Source: Avispirillum sp959601495
GTDB lineage: Bacteria > Bacillota > Clostridia > Oscillospirales > CAG-272
Direction of reading: 5' to 3'
DNA length: 24,042 bases
Assembly: GCA_959601495.1 (NCBI GenBank)
Contig: CAUGPT010000029.1
Span: 1-24,042 of the forward strand
Below the pieces are notes generated by a model. It had not been told where the DNA came from. It saw nothing but the letters and a program-made list of their open reading frames with translations, and searched no databases. Position 1 is the first letter of the stretch. Every line of letters begins with the position of its first letter. The translations under genes were made by a program, and so were the position numbers. This document shows positions 14,561-22,061 of the stretch, piece by piece.

Positions 14561-14725
14561 TCCGTTCTTGCCGCGGGCGGGCAGATTTCTCAGCCGTCCG
14601 TTCTCGCCGCGGGCGGGCAGATTTCTCAGCCGTCCGTTCTCGCCGAGGGCGGGCAGATTTCTCAGCCGTCCGTTCTCGCCGCCGGCGGGCAGATTTCTCA
14701 GCCGTCCGCTCTCGCCGCGGTCAGA
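14533..14725. repeat. 36-bp GC-rich tandem repeat at the 3' end of the symporter gene
   Basis: Four complete 36-base units run head to tail: 14561-14596, 14597-14632, 14633-14668 and 14669-14704, differing at only a few positions. A partial fifth unit follows (14705-14725), and a degenerate shortened copy (14533-14560) lies inside the last codons of the symporter. Each unit begins TCCGTTCTCGCC and ends TTTCTCAGCCG. Because 36 is a multiple of three, several frames on both strands stay open and encode 12-residue repeats (RLRNLPARGENG on minus, AGRFLSRPFSPR on plus). These have no ribosome-binding site or recognised domain and look fortuitous. Each unit can fold, with CGGGCGG pairing to CCGTCCG (one G-U pair). 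The remaining stretch to the next promoter, 14726-14859, shows nothing recognisable. Confidence 0.9.
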
Positions 14726-14859
14726 CAAAAGCCGATACCGCCTACCGGCGTTCACAACCGAAATAGCTCTGCGACGCGCCGACGCACGGACGTCAAAGAT
14801 CCGCCCCGCGCCGACCTTTTCTGCGGACGCATGCCGCAGCGGGCGAAAAAGGCTGAAAT

Positions 14860-14888
14860 TTGACAAATACAGAGAAACACTGTATAAT
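14860..14888 (+). promoter_or_regulatory. Perfect consensus sigma-A promoter of rsmE
   Basis: TTGACA (14860-14865), exactly 17 bases, TATAAT (14883-14888). Both hexamers match consensus in full. The start would be near 14895, giving a leader of about 48 bases before rsmE. It marks the start of a transcription unit separate from the symporter. Confidence 0.88.
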
Positions 14889-14942
14889 AAGCCGAGTGAT
14901 ACATGACTATAAATATAATGTACAGAAGCGAAAGGACAACAT

Positions 14943-15692
14943 ATGCCCCGATTTTTTATTTCGCCCTCTCAGATAGGCATCCGCGGCGACGGCAGCCGCA
15001 CGGTGCTCATTACGGGCGATGACGCTCTTCATATAACGAAAAGTCTGCGCATGAAGCCCGGCGAAAATGTGACCGTCTGCGACGGATGCTGCCGTGAGTA
15101 TCTCTGCCGCGTTGAATCCGTTGGGGATGCAGTCGTTCTCGGTATCGAGTCGGAGAGCCGCAGCAAAACAGAGCCGCCGTACCGCGCCGCAGTATACCAG
15201 GCGCTTGTTAAAGGCGACAAATTCGACACGGTCATACAGAAGAGCGTGGAGTGCGGGGCGGCGCGCATAGTTCCGTTTATTTCCGAGCGCTGCGTCGTAC
15301 GCCTGAGCCCCGGGGACGCGGAGAAAAAGCTGCCACGCTGGCAGCGCATCGCGGAAGAGGCGGCAAAGCAGTGCGGCAGAGGAGAAGTGCCCGTCGTCGC
15401 TCCCCTTATGAGTTTTGACGAAGCCGTGCGCGACGCGGCGTCTGCCGATATGCCGCTGTTCTGCTATGAGGACGAGCACACCGAAAGCCTTGCTTCAATT
15501 ATAAAAAAAGCGGACGGCGCACCGGGCAGCATATCCGTCATGATAGGCAGCGAGGGCGGCTTTTCTGCGGCGGAGGCACTGCACGCAGCGGAATGCGGCA
15601 TGAAAAGCATAAGCCTCGGCAGCAGAATATTGCGCACCGAGACCGCGTCGTCATTCGTGCTTGCGTGTCTCTCCCTTGCCTTTGAAATGTAG
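14943..15692 (+). CDS. rsmE: 16S rRNA (uracil-1498-N3)-methyltransferase RsmE
   Basis: A 249-residue SPOUT-fold methyltransferase, of normal family length, with GAAAGGA (14930-14936) six bases before the ATG. The N-terminal part (to about 75) is the PUA-like RNA-binding domain, including HITKSLRMKPG. The SPOUT part has KGDKFDTVIQKSVECGAARIVPF (90-112), RWQRIAEEAAKQCGR (132-146), and the knot region IGSEGGFS (201-208) and LGSRILRTETA (225-235), which bind S-adenosylmethionine. It methylates U1498 in the decoding region of 16S rRNA. It is transcribed alone from a consensus promoter. PrmA (ribosomal protein L11 methyltransferase), a frequent neighbour, is not present here. Confidence 0.96.
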   Translation: MPRFFISPSQIGIRGDGSRTVLITGDDALHITKSLRMKPGENVTVCDGCCREYLCRVESVGDAVVLGIESESRSKTEPPYRAAVYQALVKGDKFDTVIQKSVECGAARIVPFISERCVVRLSPGDAEKKLPRWQRIAEEAAKQCGRGEVPVVAPLMSFDEAVRDAASADMPLFCYEDEHTESLASIIKKADGAPGSISVMIGSEGGFSAAEALHAAECGMKSISLGSRILRTETASSFVLACLSLAFEM

Positions 15693-15702
15693 GGGCGTAT
15701 GC

Positions 15703-15726
15703 CGGCTGCTCCGAAAACGGCAGCCG
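15703..15726. repeat. Hairpin after rsmE without a T-run
   Basis: CGGCTGC (15703-15709) pairs with GCAGCCG (15720-15726), with CCG/CGG pairing around AAAA as an alternative inner stem. It begins 11 bases after the rsmE stop. Without a U-tract it is at best a weak terminator; it may stabilise the mRNA 3' end. Confidence 0.4.
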
Positions 15727-15817
15727 TAGGGCGCCTGTCGACGCTGCAATTCTTGTCAGAACAAATGATTATTTACAATTTTCACGACGAAATTTATGAA
15801 AAAATGCAAAATACCTA

Positions 15818-15846
15818 TTGAAAATGGACAAATTGTGTTGTAAAAT
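15818..15846 (+). promoter_or_regulatory. Sigma-A promoter of the CdaR-like / ftsEX cluster
   Basis: TTGAAA (15818-15823), a 17-base spacer, TAAAAT (15841-15846). Good match and spacing, in an AT-rich stretch between rsmE and the regulator. The leader would be about 53 bases. No comparable promoter was found at the following genes down to greA, so it may drive the whole cluster. Confidence 0.7.
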
Positions 15847-15906
15847 ATAGTACAGGTTACACAACGCACACTATAACAAATAAACATAATTTCAAGGAGG
15901 CATACC

Positions 15907-16992
15907 ATGGCTAACCGTTTGTTCCAGGGTATAATACATCAGATGACGGACACAGTGGACCGCACACTGGGCGTTATTGACGAAACAGGCACGGTAATTG
16001 CGTGCAGCGAGCTTGTGAAGATCGGAGAAACCCGCCAGGACGCGCGCGACGAAATGGCATATTCCGGCGGCGCCGTCTGCATCGGCGGATACACATACCG
16101 TCCCATCGGTCAGGGCGCAAAAAGCGAATACTCCGTATTCGTTGAGGGCGAAGACAAAATGGCGGACAAGCTGGCTTCCATTCTTGCCATCTCCCTTTCC
16201 AACATCAAAAACCTTTACGACGAAAAATACGACCGCAATTCTTTCATAAAGAATATCATTCTGGACAACATTCTGCCCAGCGATATTTATATAAAGAGCA
16301 AAGAGCTGCATTTCAACACCGACGAGGCAAGAGTCGTATTTCTCATAAAGTTCCTCAACAAGACGGACGTGCTGCCCTTTGACGCGGTTCAGAACATCTT
16401 TCCCGACAAGTCCAAGGACTACGTGGTAAACGTCGGCGAGCATGACATCGTGCTCGTAAAAGAGCTGGGAGCCGGCGCCGACACAAAGAAGATCGAAAAG
16501 CTGGCGAAATCCATCGCCGACACGCTCAACGCGGAGTTCTTCGCGAAGGTCACCATCGGTATCGGTACCGTTGTTGACAGCATAAAGGATCTCGCCCGTT
16601 CCTACAAAGAGGCACAGGTCGCTCTCGAGGTCGGAAAAGTGTTCGACACCGAAAAGAACATCATCTCCTACGAGAACCTCGGCATCGGCAGACTTATATA
16701 TCAGCTTCCCACAACGCTTTGCGAAATGTTTCTGCAGGAAGTTTTCAAGGACGGCAGCCTTGACAATCTGGACCGCGAGACTCTTCTCACCATCCAGTGC
16801 TTCTTTGAAAACAACCTGAACGTTTCCGAAACCTCCAGAAAGCTGTTCGTACACAGAAACACCCTTGTATACAGACTTGAAAAGATCCGCAAGCTTACGG
16901 GTCTCGACCTTAGAGAATTCGACCACGCCATCACCTTCAAAGTGGCGCTTATGGTAAAGAGATACCTGTCAACAAAGCCCGCAAAATATTGA
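15907..16992 (+). CDS. CdaR/PucR-type transcriptional regulator
   Basis: A 361-residue protein with an AAGGAGG sequence close before the ATG. Residues 1-130 resemble the sugar-diacid recognition (sensor) domain in layout, followed by a middle GGDEF-like or linker region (140-285). The C-terminal 291-350 is a PucR-type helix-turn-helix: LNVSETSRKLFVHRNTLVYRLEKI (304-327) with the family's RNTLVYRLEKI recognition helix. Characterised members respond to small acids (glucarate, purine intermediates), but clostridial homologues are often found directly ahead of ftsEX with no sugar-acid genes nearby, as here. Its ligand and targets are unknown; control of the following cell-division genes is an inference from position. 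It lies 35 bases ahead of ftsE behind its own promoter. Confidence 0.8.
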   Translation: MANRLFQGIIHQMTDTVDRTLGVIDETGTVIACSELVKIGETRQDARDEMAYSGGAVCIGGYTYRPIGQGAKSEYSVFVEGEDKMADKLASILAISLSNIKNLYDEKYDRNSFIKNIILDNILPSDIYIKSKELHFNTDEARVVFLIKFLNKTDVLPFDAVQNIFPDKSKDYVVNVGEHDIVLVKELGAGADTKKIEKLAKSIADTLNAEFFAKVTIGIGTVVDSIKDLARSYKEAQVALEVGKVFDTEKNIISYENLGIGRLIYQLPTTLCEMFLQEVFKDGSLDNLDRETLLTIQCFFENNLNVSETSRKLFVHRNTLVYRLEKIRKLTGLDLREFDHAITFKVALMVKRYLSTKPAKY

Positions 16993-17027
16993 CGCGTATC
17001 TCCATTCTACGAAAGGCTTGAATTTCT

Positions 17028-17705
17028 ATGATAGATTTCAGAAATGTGAAGAAGTTCTATCCTAACGGCACTGTAGCGCTGGACGGTGTGAATCTTCATA
17101 TAGACGACGGGGAATTCGTATTCATCGTAGGTCATTCCGGCGCGGGAAAGACCACAATGATGAAGCTTCTGCTCCGAGAGGAGGCAGCCTCTTCCGGCGC
17201 AATAATCGTCGGTGACTACAACCTGTCACGGATCAAGAACCGCGAGATCCCGTATTACAGACGCGAGCTCGGAGTGGTATTCCAGGATTTCCGCCTGTTC
17301 CCCAACAAGACCGTATACGAAAACGTGGCGTTCGCCATGCAGGTAATAGGCACTCCCCGCTCCATGATAAAGCGCCGCGTGCCCGCAATACTTTCAACGG
17401 TGAACCTTGCAGATAAAATGACACGATTCCCCCGTGAGCTCTCCGGCGGAGAGCAGCAGCGGGTCGCACTGGCGCGCGCGCTGGCGAACAACCCCAAATA
17501 CATCATCGCCGATGAGCCTACCGGCAATATCGACCCGAAAATGAGCATTGAGATCATGAACCTGCTTATGAAGATCAACAAGCTCGGCAAGACTGTTATA
17601 GTCGTTACCCACGAGAAAAACCTTGTTGACTACTACAAGCAGCGCGTCGTTATGCTGAAGGACGGCAAGATCGTCGAGGACAGAGTGGGAGGTATGTTCA
17701 GTTGA
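17028..17705 (+). CDS. ftsE: Cell-division ABC ATPase FtsE
   Basis: A 225-residue ATPase of normal FtsE size. Walker A GHSGAGKTT (35-43), Q-loop VVFQDFRLF (83-91), signature LSGGEQQR (138-145), Walker B YIIADEPTGNID (158-169) with Glu163, and the H-loop in VVTHEK are complete. FtsE powers FtsX at the septum to switch on peptidoglycan hydrolases. GAAAGG (17011-17016) lies 11 bases before the ATG. The gene overlaps ftsX by four bases, so translation is probably coupled. The following coiled-coil M23 gene supplies the likely hydrolase partner. Confidence 0.96.
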   Translation: MIDFRNVKKFYPNGTVALDGVNLHIDDGEFVFIVGHSGAGKTTMMKLLLREEAASSGAIIVGDYNLSRIKNREIPYYRRELGVVFQDFRLFPNKTVYENVAFAMQVIGTPRSMIKRRVPAILSTVNLADKMTRFPRELSGGEQQRVALARALANNPKYIIADEPTGNIDPKMSIEIMNLLMKINKLGKTVIVVTHEKNLVDYYKQRVVMLKDGKIVEDRVGGMFS

Positions 17706-18604
17706 AAAAGCATTACAGTGTGGGCTACTTCCTTAAGCAGGCTTTCACGGGGCTGTGGCGCAACGGCGTTATGTCCGTCGCCTCCGTCGCCGTTCTTATG
17801 AGCTGCCTTGTCGTTCTCGGCTGCTTTGCCGTGCTGGTAGTCAATATAAACGTAAATCTTGACAAGATCGCGGAACTCAACGAGATCATGGTATACTGCG
17901 AATACGATCTTGACGACGAATCCGTTTCAAAGGTCGAGGACAGCATAAAAAAACTTGACCTTGTGGAAAACTGCGAGCATATCACAAAGGATCAGGCGCT
18001 TGAGGACCTCAAGCAGAGCAGCGGAGATCACTCCGACATATACGACGATATGTCCGGCGACAACAACCCGCTTTGCGAGTCGTTCAAGGTGAAATACGCC
18101 TCGGGTACAGAAGCAGCAAAGGTCTACGACCTTGAGTCGCAGCTGAAAAACATCGAGGGCGTGCGCAAGATAAACAGCGTATACCAGACAGCAAAGACAA
18201 TCGACAGCTTCAAAAACGGAGTCATGCTCGTGGCAGTATGGTTCTTGGTGATACTGTTTGTCGTCAGCATTTTTGTCATCATCAATACCATCCGCCTTAC
18301 CGTTTACTCAAGGCGGCATGAGATATCCGTCATGCGCTACGTGGGCGCCACTAACAGGTTTATCACCCTGCCGTTCATTTTCGAGGGTATAATCATCGGC
18401 GCACTTGCGGCTGTTATAGCATACGGCATTGAAATGTACATCTATATTTATATAGAGGGTCGTATCAGCGAAAGCATGCAGATTATAGATATGCTGCCCT
18501 TTGACAGACTGGCTCTGCCGCTTGCCGCAGGATTTGCGGTGGTCGGCATTATCACCGGCATAATCGGCAGTACGGTATCTATCAGAAAGAATCTCAAATC
18601 GTAA
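17702..18604 (+). CDS. ftsX: Cell-division membrane protein FtsX
   Basis: A 300-residue protein with a TTG start (17702-17704) inside the ftsE stop (TTGA overlap) and GGGAGG nine bases upstream; no in-frame ATG sits nearby. It has the FtsX four-helix layout: TM1 about 22-48, an extracellular domain (49-170) that in this family contacts the hydrolase or its activator, then TM2 about 173-199, TM3 about 220-246 and TM4 about 268-292. The motif SRRHEISVMRYVGATNRFI after TM2 is the typical coupling region. With FtsE it transmits ATP hydrolysis across the membrane. Confidence 0.95.
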   Translation: MKKHYSVGYFLKQAFTGLWRNGVMSVASVAVLMSCLVVLGCFAVLVVNINVNLDKIAELNEIMVYCEYDLDDESVSKVEDSIKKLDLVENCEHITKDQALEDLKQSSGDHSDIYDDMSGDNNPLCESFKVKYASGTEAAKVYDLESQLKNIEGVRKINSVYQTAKTIDSFKNGVMLVAVWFLVILFVVSIFVIINTIRLTVYSRRHEISVMRYVGATNRFITLPFIFEGIIIGALAAVIAYGIEMYIYIYIEGRISESMQIIDMLPFDRLALPLAAGFAVVGIITGIIGSTVSIRKNLKS

Positions 18605-18662
18605 CAGACAGGATCAATGCATAAAACATATCCCAAAGCACAAGAGAGAAAGGGAGGGTGAA

Positions 18663-19868
18663 ATGCAAATGAAATATTACAGAAAAGCTGCAAGCCCCGC
18701 AGCAAGGCGCACCGTGCACAAAGTGCTCTCGGCGCTTCTCGCACTGGCGGCGTGCTTTACGGTGTTCGCTTTCTCGCCGAGAACGACCATCGAAGCGGGA
18801 AACGCGGCAACGCAGAAATACGAAGACCAGATAAAAGAGCTTGAAAAAACTCAGAAAGAGCTTTTGGCAAAGATCAAGAATATCGAAAGCGAAGCTTCCG
18901 AAACGTTTGAAAACAAGCAGTACCTGGACAGCCTTATAACCACCGTCAACTCAAAGATCCAGGCTGCCGAAGCTCTCTGCTCCGAGCTTGAAACGCAGAT
19001 CTCCGACACCGAGGCGGACATCGCCGAGCATGAAAAGCTCATCGAAGCGTCTACCGAGAAAATAAAAGAGCGCATGCGCGCAAACCACGAAGAAGGCAAC
19101 GCAAGCTATCTCAGCGTGCTTCTCGGCGCCGAGGGCGTGGACGATTTTCTTTCAAGGCTCGAAAAGGTCAATACCATTCTCGAATATGACAAAAAAACTC
19201 TTGCGGAGTACAAAACGGAAAAAGCCGACCTTGAAGCAAAAAAAGCAGAGCTTGAGGACTCCAAAAAACTGCAGGAGGACACTCTCGCAACACTGAAATC
19301 CGATAAAGCGGAAAACGAGCGCCTCGCGAGCGAGGCCGAAAGCTACTTCTCAAAGCTTTCCAACGACAAGGCAGCCGCTACCGCCGAGTACAACAAGGCA
19401 AAGGCCGCGGAAGAAGCGCTTGACGCGCAGCTTCAGGCAATGCTCGCGCAGATAGCGAATCAGAATTCCTCACAGGTGACCGCTGCCGGCGAATATATGT
19501 GGCCCCTGCCCGCAGGCGGCTATATCTCCTGCTATTTCGGTGATACCGACCCGGGCGGCAGACCCCACTATGCCATGGATATCGCAATATCCGCAGGCAC
19601 TCCCATATACGCCGCGAACGACGGCTCGGTGGTTACAGCCGCCTGGCACTCAAGCTACGGCAACTATATCTTGCTTGACCACGGCAACGGCAAGAGCACT
19701 CTTTACGCTCACTGCTCCGGTCTTGCGGTGTCCTCCGGTCAGTCCGTATCAAAGGGACAGGTCATAGGATACGTAGGCTCCACCGGATATTCCACGGGCA
19801 ACCATCTGCATTTTGAATTCCGTGTAAACGGACAGAAGGTCAACCCCGCAAACTATGTTTCCAGATAA
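18663..19868 (+). CDS. Coiled-coil M23 peptidase (EnvC/PcsB/CwlO-like septal murein hydrolase)
   Basis: A 401-residue secreted protein with GGGAGGG just before the ATG. Residues 18-45 are a hydrophobic signal segment. Residues 50-265 are almost wholly heptad-like charged coiled coil, the part that binds FtsX in EnvC- and PcsB-type partners. Residues 278-401 form a LytM/M23 zinc endopeptidase domain with all expected residues: His302 and Asp306 (HYAMD), His350 (YAHCSG) and His383 (HLHFEFR). Unlike E. coli EnvC, whose LytM domain is inactive, this one should cut peptide cross-links itself, but activity would be held in check until FtsEX acts. It is 58 bases after ftsX in what looks like one operon. 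Confidence 0.9.
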   Translation: MQMKYYRKAASPAARRTVHKVLSALLALAACFTVFAFSPRTTIEAGNAATQKYEDQIKELEKTQKELLAKIKNIESEASETFENKQYLDSLITTVNSKIQAAEALCSELETQISDTEADIAEHEKLIEASTEKIKERMRANHEEGNASYLSVLLGAEGVDDFLSRLEKVNTILEYDKKTLAEYKTEKADLEAKKAELEDSKKLQEDTLATLKSDKAENERLASEAESYFSKLSNDKAAATAEYNKAKAAEEALDAQLQAMLAQIANQNSSQVTAAGEYMWPLPAGGYISCYFGDTDPGGRPHYAMDIAISAGTPIYAANDGSVVTAAWHSSYGNYILLDHGNGKSTLYAHCSGLAVSSGQSVSKGQVIGYVGSTGYSTGNHLHFEFRVNGQKVNPANYVSR

Positions 19869-19953
19869 ACTGCAGAAACAGTATTTTTCCGACATATGCA
19901 CGGATGTAAAATAATCTGTGCGCATTGCAAATACTATCAAGAAACGGAAAGTT

Positions 19954-21468
19954 ATGACAGATAAGGATTTTGAGACCGAAGGCGTCGGCGCCGCCGAAAA
20001 AGCAGCTCCGGATGCCGAAAGCGCCGCGTCCGACCGCCGCGCCGCAGAGACCGAAGCCGGTGCAGATACGTTCGGCGGCAAAGCACACGGTGAAAGCTCC
20101 AAAGCAAAAAACGGCGCGCCGGGCGGCGACAGCGACAAAGATGCCGGTGCCGACGAAGCCCCCGAACCGGATGACTGCACCCCCACCGCCGACGAAAAAG
20201 CATTTTTTGCGGACATCGCAGACACAGCCGAGCTGAAAAAGTACAGCAAGAAGAAGCGCGGTGTCAGCGTTTGGGTATGCGTTACGGTCGTTCTGCTTTG
20301 CTGCCTTGCCACATTTATGGCAACATACGCGTGGCTGTACAACCTTTTCAGCAAAAAAGACGCGGACACTTCGTTCATTACGCGTGTTACCGATAAGCTG
20401 CGCGTTATGGACGCGACCGTGCGCAGCGAGTATCTTTACGATATTGACGATGACGCGCTTATCGACGGCGTTATGAAAGGCTACATGAGCAGCCTCGGCG
20501 ACCGCTACGCGGACTACTATAACACAGAAGAATACAACGCCCTTATGGATTCCAACAACGGAGAAATGCAGGGCATCGGCATAAGCATCGTATACGACAG
20601 CGAAAACAACGCGCTGCAGGTCATAAGCGTCTTCCCCGACTCCCCCGCACTTGAGGCAGGGCTGAAGCCCGGCGATCGCATTGCTTACGTCAAGATCGAC
20701 GGCGAAACGAAAAGCGTAGCCGAGCTGGGATATCAGGCATCCGTCTCCGCCATGCAGGGCAAGGCGGGCACCGTTGCCGAGTTCATCACTTACCGCGAAG
20801 GAGACTACACGAATCCCATAGAATATTCCGTCACCCGCGGCTATGTGACCGAGGTCACGGCAAGCGGACGCATGTATTCCGCAGACAGCGAGGTGGGCAT
20901 TATCCGCATCACTTCGTTTGACGCAAAAACACCGGATCAGTTTGCGGCAGCTCTCAAGGAGCTTCAGAACAAAGGCGCGAAAAAGCTTATCATCGACGTC
21001 CGCAACAACCCGGGCGGAGAGCTTATGTCCGTCTGCAAGGTGCTTGACTCCCTGCTTCCCGAGGGGCCCGTTATCCGCACGGTGGACCGTGACGGCAACG
21101 AAGAGGTCGTTTACACATCCGACGCTGCCGAGACCGATATGCCCATGGCAGTCATCGTTAACGGCAACACCGCAAGCGCGGGCGAGCTTTTTACGGCGGC
21201 TCTCATGGACTACGACAAGGCAGTCTCCGTCGGTACGACAACCTTCGGCAAAGGCAGCATGCAGACCATACGCTCCTTTACCGACGGCACCGGACTGAAA
21301 TATACCTATCGCTACTACTGCCCGCCGTACTCCGATAATTACGACGGCGTCGGCATAACCCCCGATATTCCCGCCGAGCTCAGCGAAGCGGCGGCGTCAA
21401 AGAACATCTACACTTTGACAGACGAAGAGGACAGCCAGCTTACGGCTGCGTATGATGCACTGAAATAA
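19954..21468 (+). CDS. CtpA-type S41 C-terminal processing protease
   Basis: A 504-residue protein from the ATG at 19954; a GTG at 19918 would add 12 residues, but the sequence ahead of it offers no better ribosome-binding site (that of the ATG, GGAAAG, is close and weak). Residues 1-100 are an unusual acidic, Ala/Asp/Glu-rich cytoplasmic segment. One membrane helix spans about 104-127. Outside are a helical region, a PDZ domain (about 203-295; LKPGDRIAYVKIDG at 237-250), and the protease core with Ser408 (NTASAGE) and Lys433 (TTFGKGSMQ) as the Ser/Lys dyad, 25 residues apart as in Prc/CtpA. Such proteases degrade or trim cell-envelope proteins including cell-wall hydrolases, which fits its place after the FtsEX/M23 genes. 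Confidence 0.93.
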   Translation: MTDKDFETEGVGAAEKAAPDAESAASDRRAAETEAGADTFGGKAHGESSKAKNGAPGGDSDKDAGADEAPEPDDCTPTADEKAFFADIADTAELKKYSKKKRGVSVWVCVTVVLLCCLATFMATYAWLYNLFSKKDADTSFITRVTDKLRVMDATVRSEYLYDIDDDALIDGVMKGYMSSLGDRYADYYNTEEYNALMDSNNGEMQGIGISIVYDSENNALQVISVFPDSPALEAGLKPGDRIAYVKIDGETKSVAELGYQASVSAMQGKAGTVAEFITYREGDYTNPIEYSVTRGYVTEVTASGRMYSADSEVGIIRITSFDAKTPDQFAAALKELQNKGAKKLIIDVRNNPGGELMSVCKVLDSLLPEGPVIRTVDRDGNEEVVYTSDAAETDMPMAVIVNGNTASAGELFTAALMDYDKAVSVGTTTFGKGSMQTIRSFTDGTGLKYTYRYYCPPYSDNYDGVGITPDIPAELSEAAASKNIYTLTDEEDSQLTAAYDALK

Positions 21469-21496
21469 ATACCTATCACGAAAGGATTTTATTATA

Positions 21497-21985
21497 ATGG
21501 AAGAGACCAAGTTCACAAACTATACCAAAGAGGGCTATCAGCAGCTGCTCGATGAGCTGGCACATCTGAAAGACGTCCGCAGAGTTGAGATCAAGGCTCA
21601 GCTCGCAGAGGCGAGAAGCCACGGCGACCTTTCCGAGAACAGCGAATACGACGAGGCAAGAGACGCGCAGGCAAAAAACGAGGCGCGCATCTCCGAGCTT
21701 GAAGAGCTTATCAAAAACGCAAAGATTGTAGACGAATCCGCATTCCGCACCGGCGTTGTTAATATAGGAACCGCCGTTAAGGTCCACGACGAGACCTTTG
21801 ATGAGGATTGCGAGTATACAATAGTCGGCTCAAACCAGGTAAACGCCGCAACGAACCACATCTCCGACCAGAGCCCCATAGGTGCGGCGCTTATCGGCGC
21901 AAAGGCGGGAGACACCGTTACCTACACCGCTCCCTGCGGCGAGGTGACACTCAAGGTTCTTTCGGTCAAGAGAGCGAAGAACTGA
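21497..21985 (+). CDS. greA: Transcription elongation factor GreA
   Basis: A 162-residue protein of standard length, with GAAAGGA (21480-21486) ten bases before the ATG. The N-terminal coiled coil carries the catalytic tip GDLSENSEYDEA (43-54), including Asp44 and Glu47, which enter the RNA polymerase secondary channel and stimulate cleavage of backtracked RNA. The C-terminal globular part has SPIGAALIGAKAGDTVTY (125-142). It follows ctpA by 28 bases and precedes lysS by 76; the greA-lysS order is common in Clostridia. Confidence 0.96.
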   Translation: MEETKFTNYTKEGYQQLLDELAHLKDVRRVEIKAQLAEARSHGDLSENSEYDEARDAQAKNEARISELEELIKNAKIVDESAFRTGVVNIGTAVKVHDETFDEDCEYTIVGSNQVNAATNHISDQSPIGAALIGAKAGDTVTYTAPCGEVTLKVLSVKRAKN

Positions 21986-22010
21986 CATGTTTTAGGCAAC
22001 TGTATTAAAT
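21982..22010 (+). promoter_or_regulatory. Possible weak promoter ahead of lysS
   Basis: CTGACA (21982-21987), 17 bases, TTAAAT (22005-22010), starting within the last codon and stop of greA. The -35 is good and the -10 weak. A small hairpin (GCGGG 22036-22040 with CCCGC 22044-22048) lies between it and the lysS ATG. lysS may equally be read through from greA. Confidence 0.3.
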
Positions 22011-22061
22011 ATATTAGACAAACGCAAAAGAAAGGGCGGGCATCCCGCATAGAAGAAAGTA

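Noticed and set aside
14561..14725. CRISPR array
   Set aside because: The 36-base units abut with no unique spacers between them, and no cas genes are present, so it is a simple tandem repeat.
14195..14906. Overlapping plus and minus frames encoding 12-residue repeats
   Set aside because: They stay open only because the 36-bp DNA repeat is a multiple of three. No start signals or domain support them, and they overlap the symporter and the rsmE promoter region.
15892..16926. 344-codon minus-strand frame opposite the CdaR-like regulator
   Set aside because: It is antisense to a gene with a clear family assignment, promoter and ribosome-binding site; no domain is visible in it.
22011..22061. 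T-box leader for lysS
   Set aside because: The gap after greA is only 76 bases and lacks a T-box sequence or a terminator/antiterminator pair; the small hairpin alone is not evidence.
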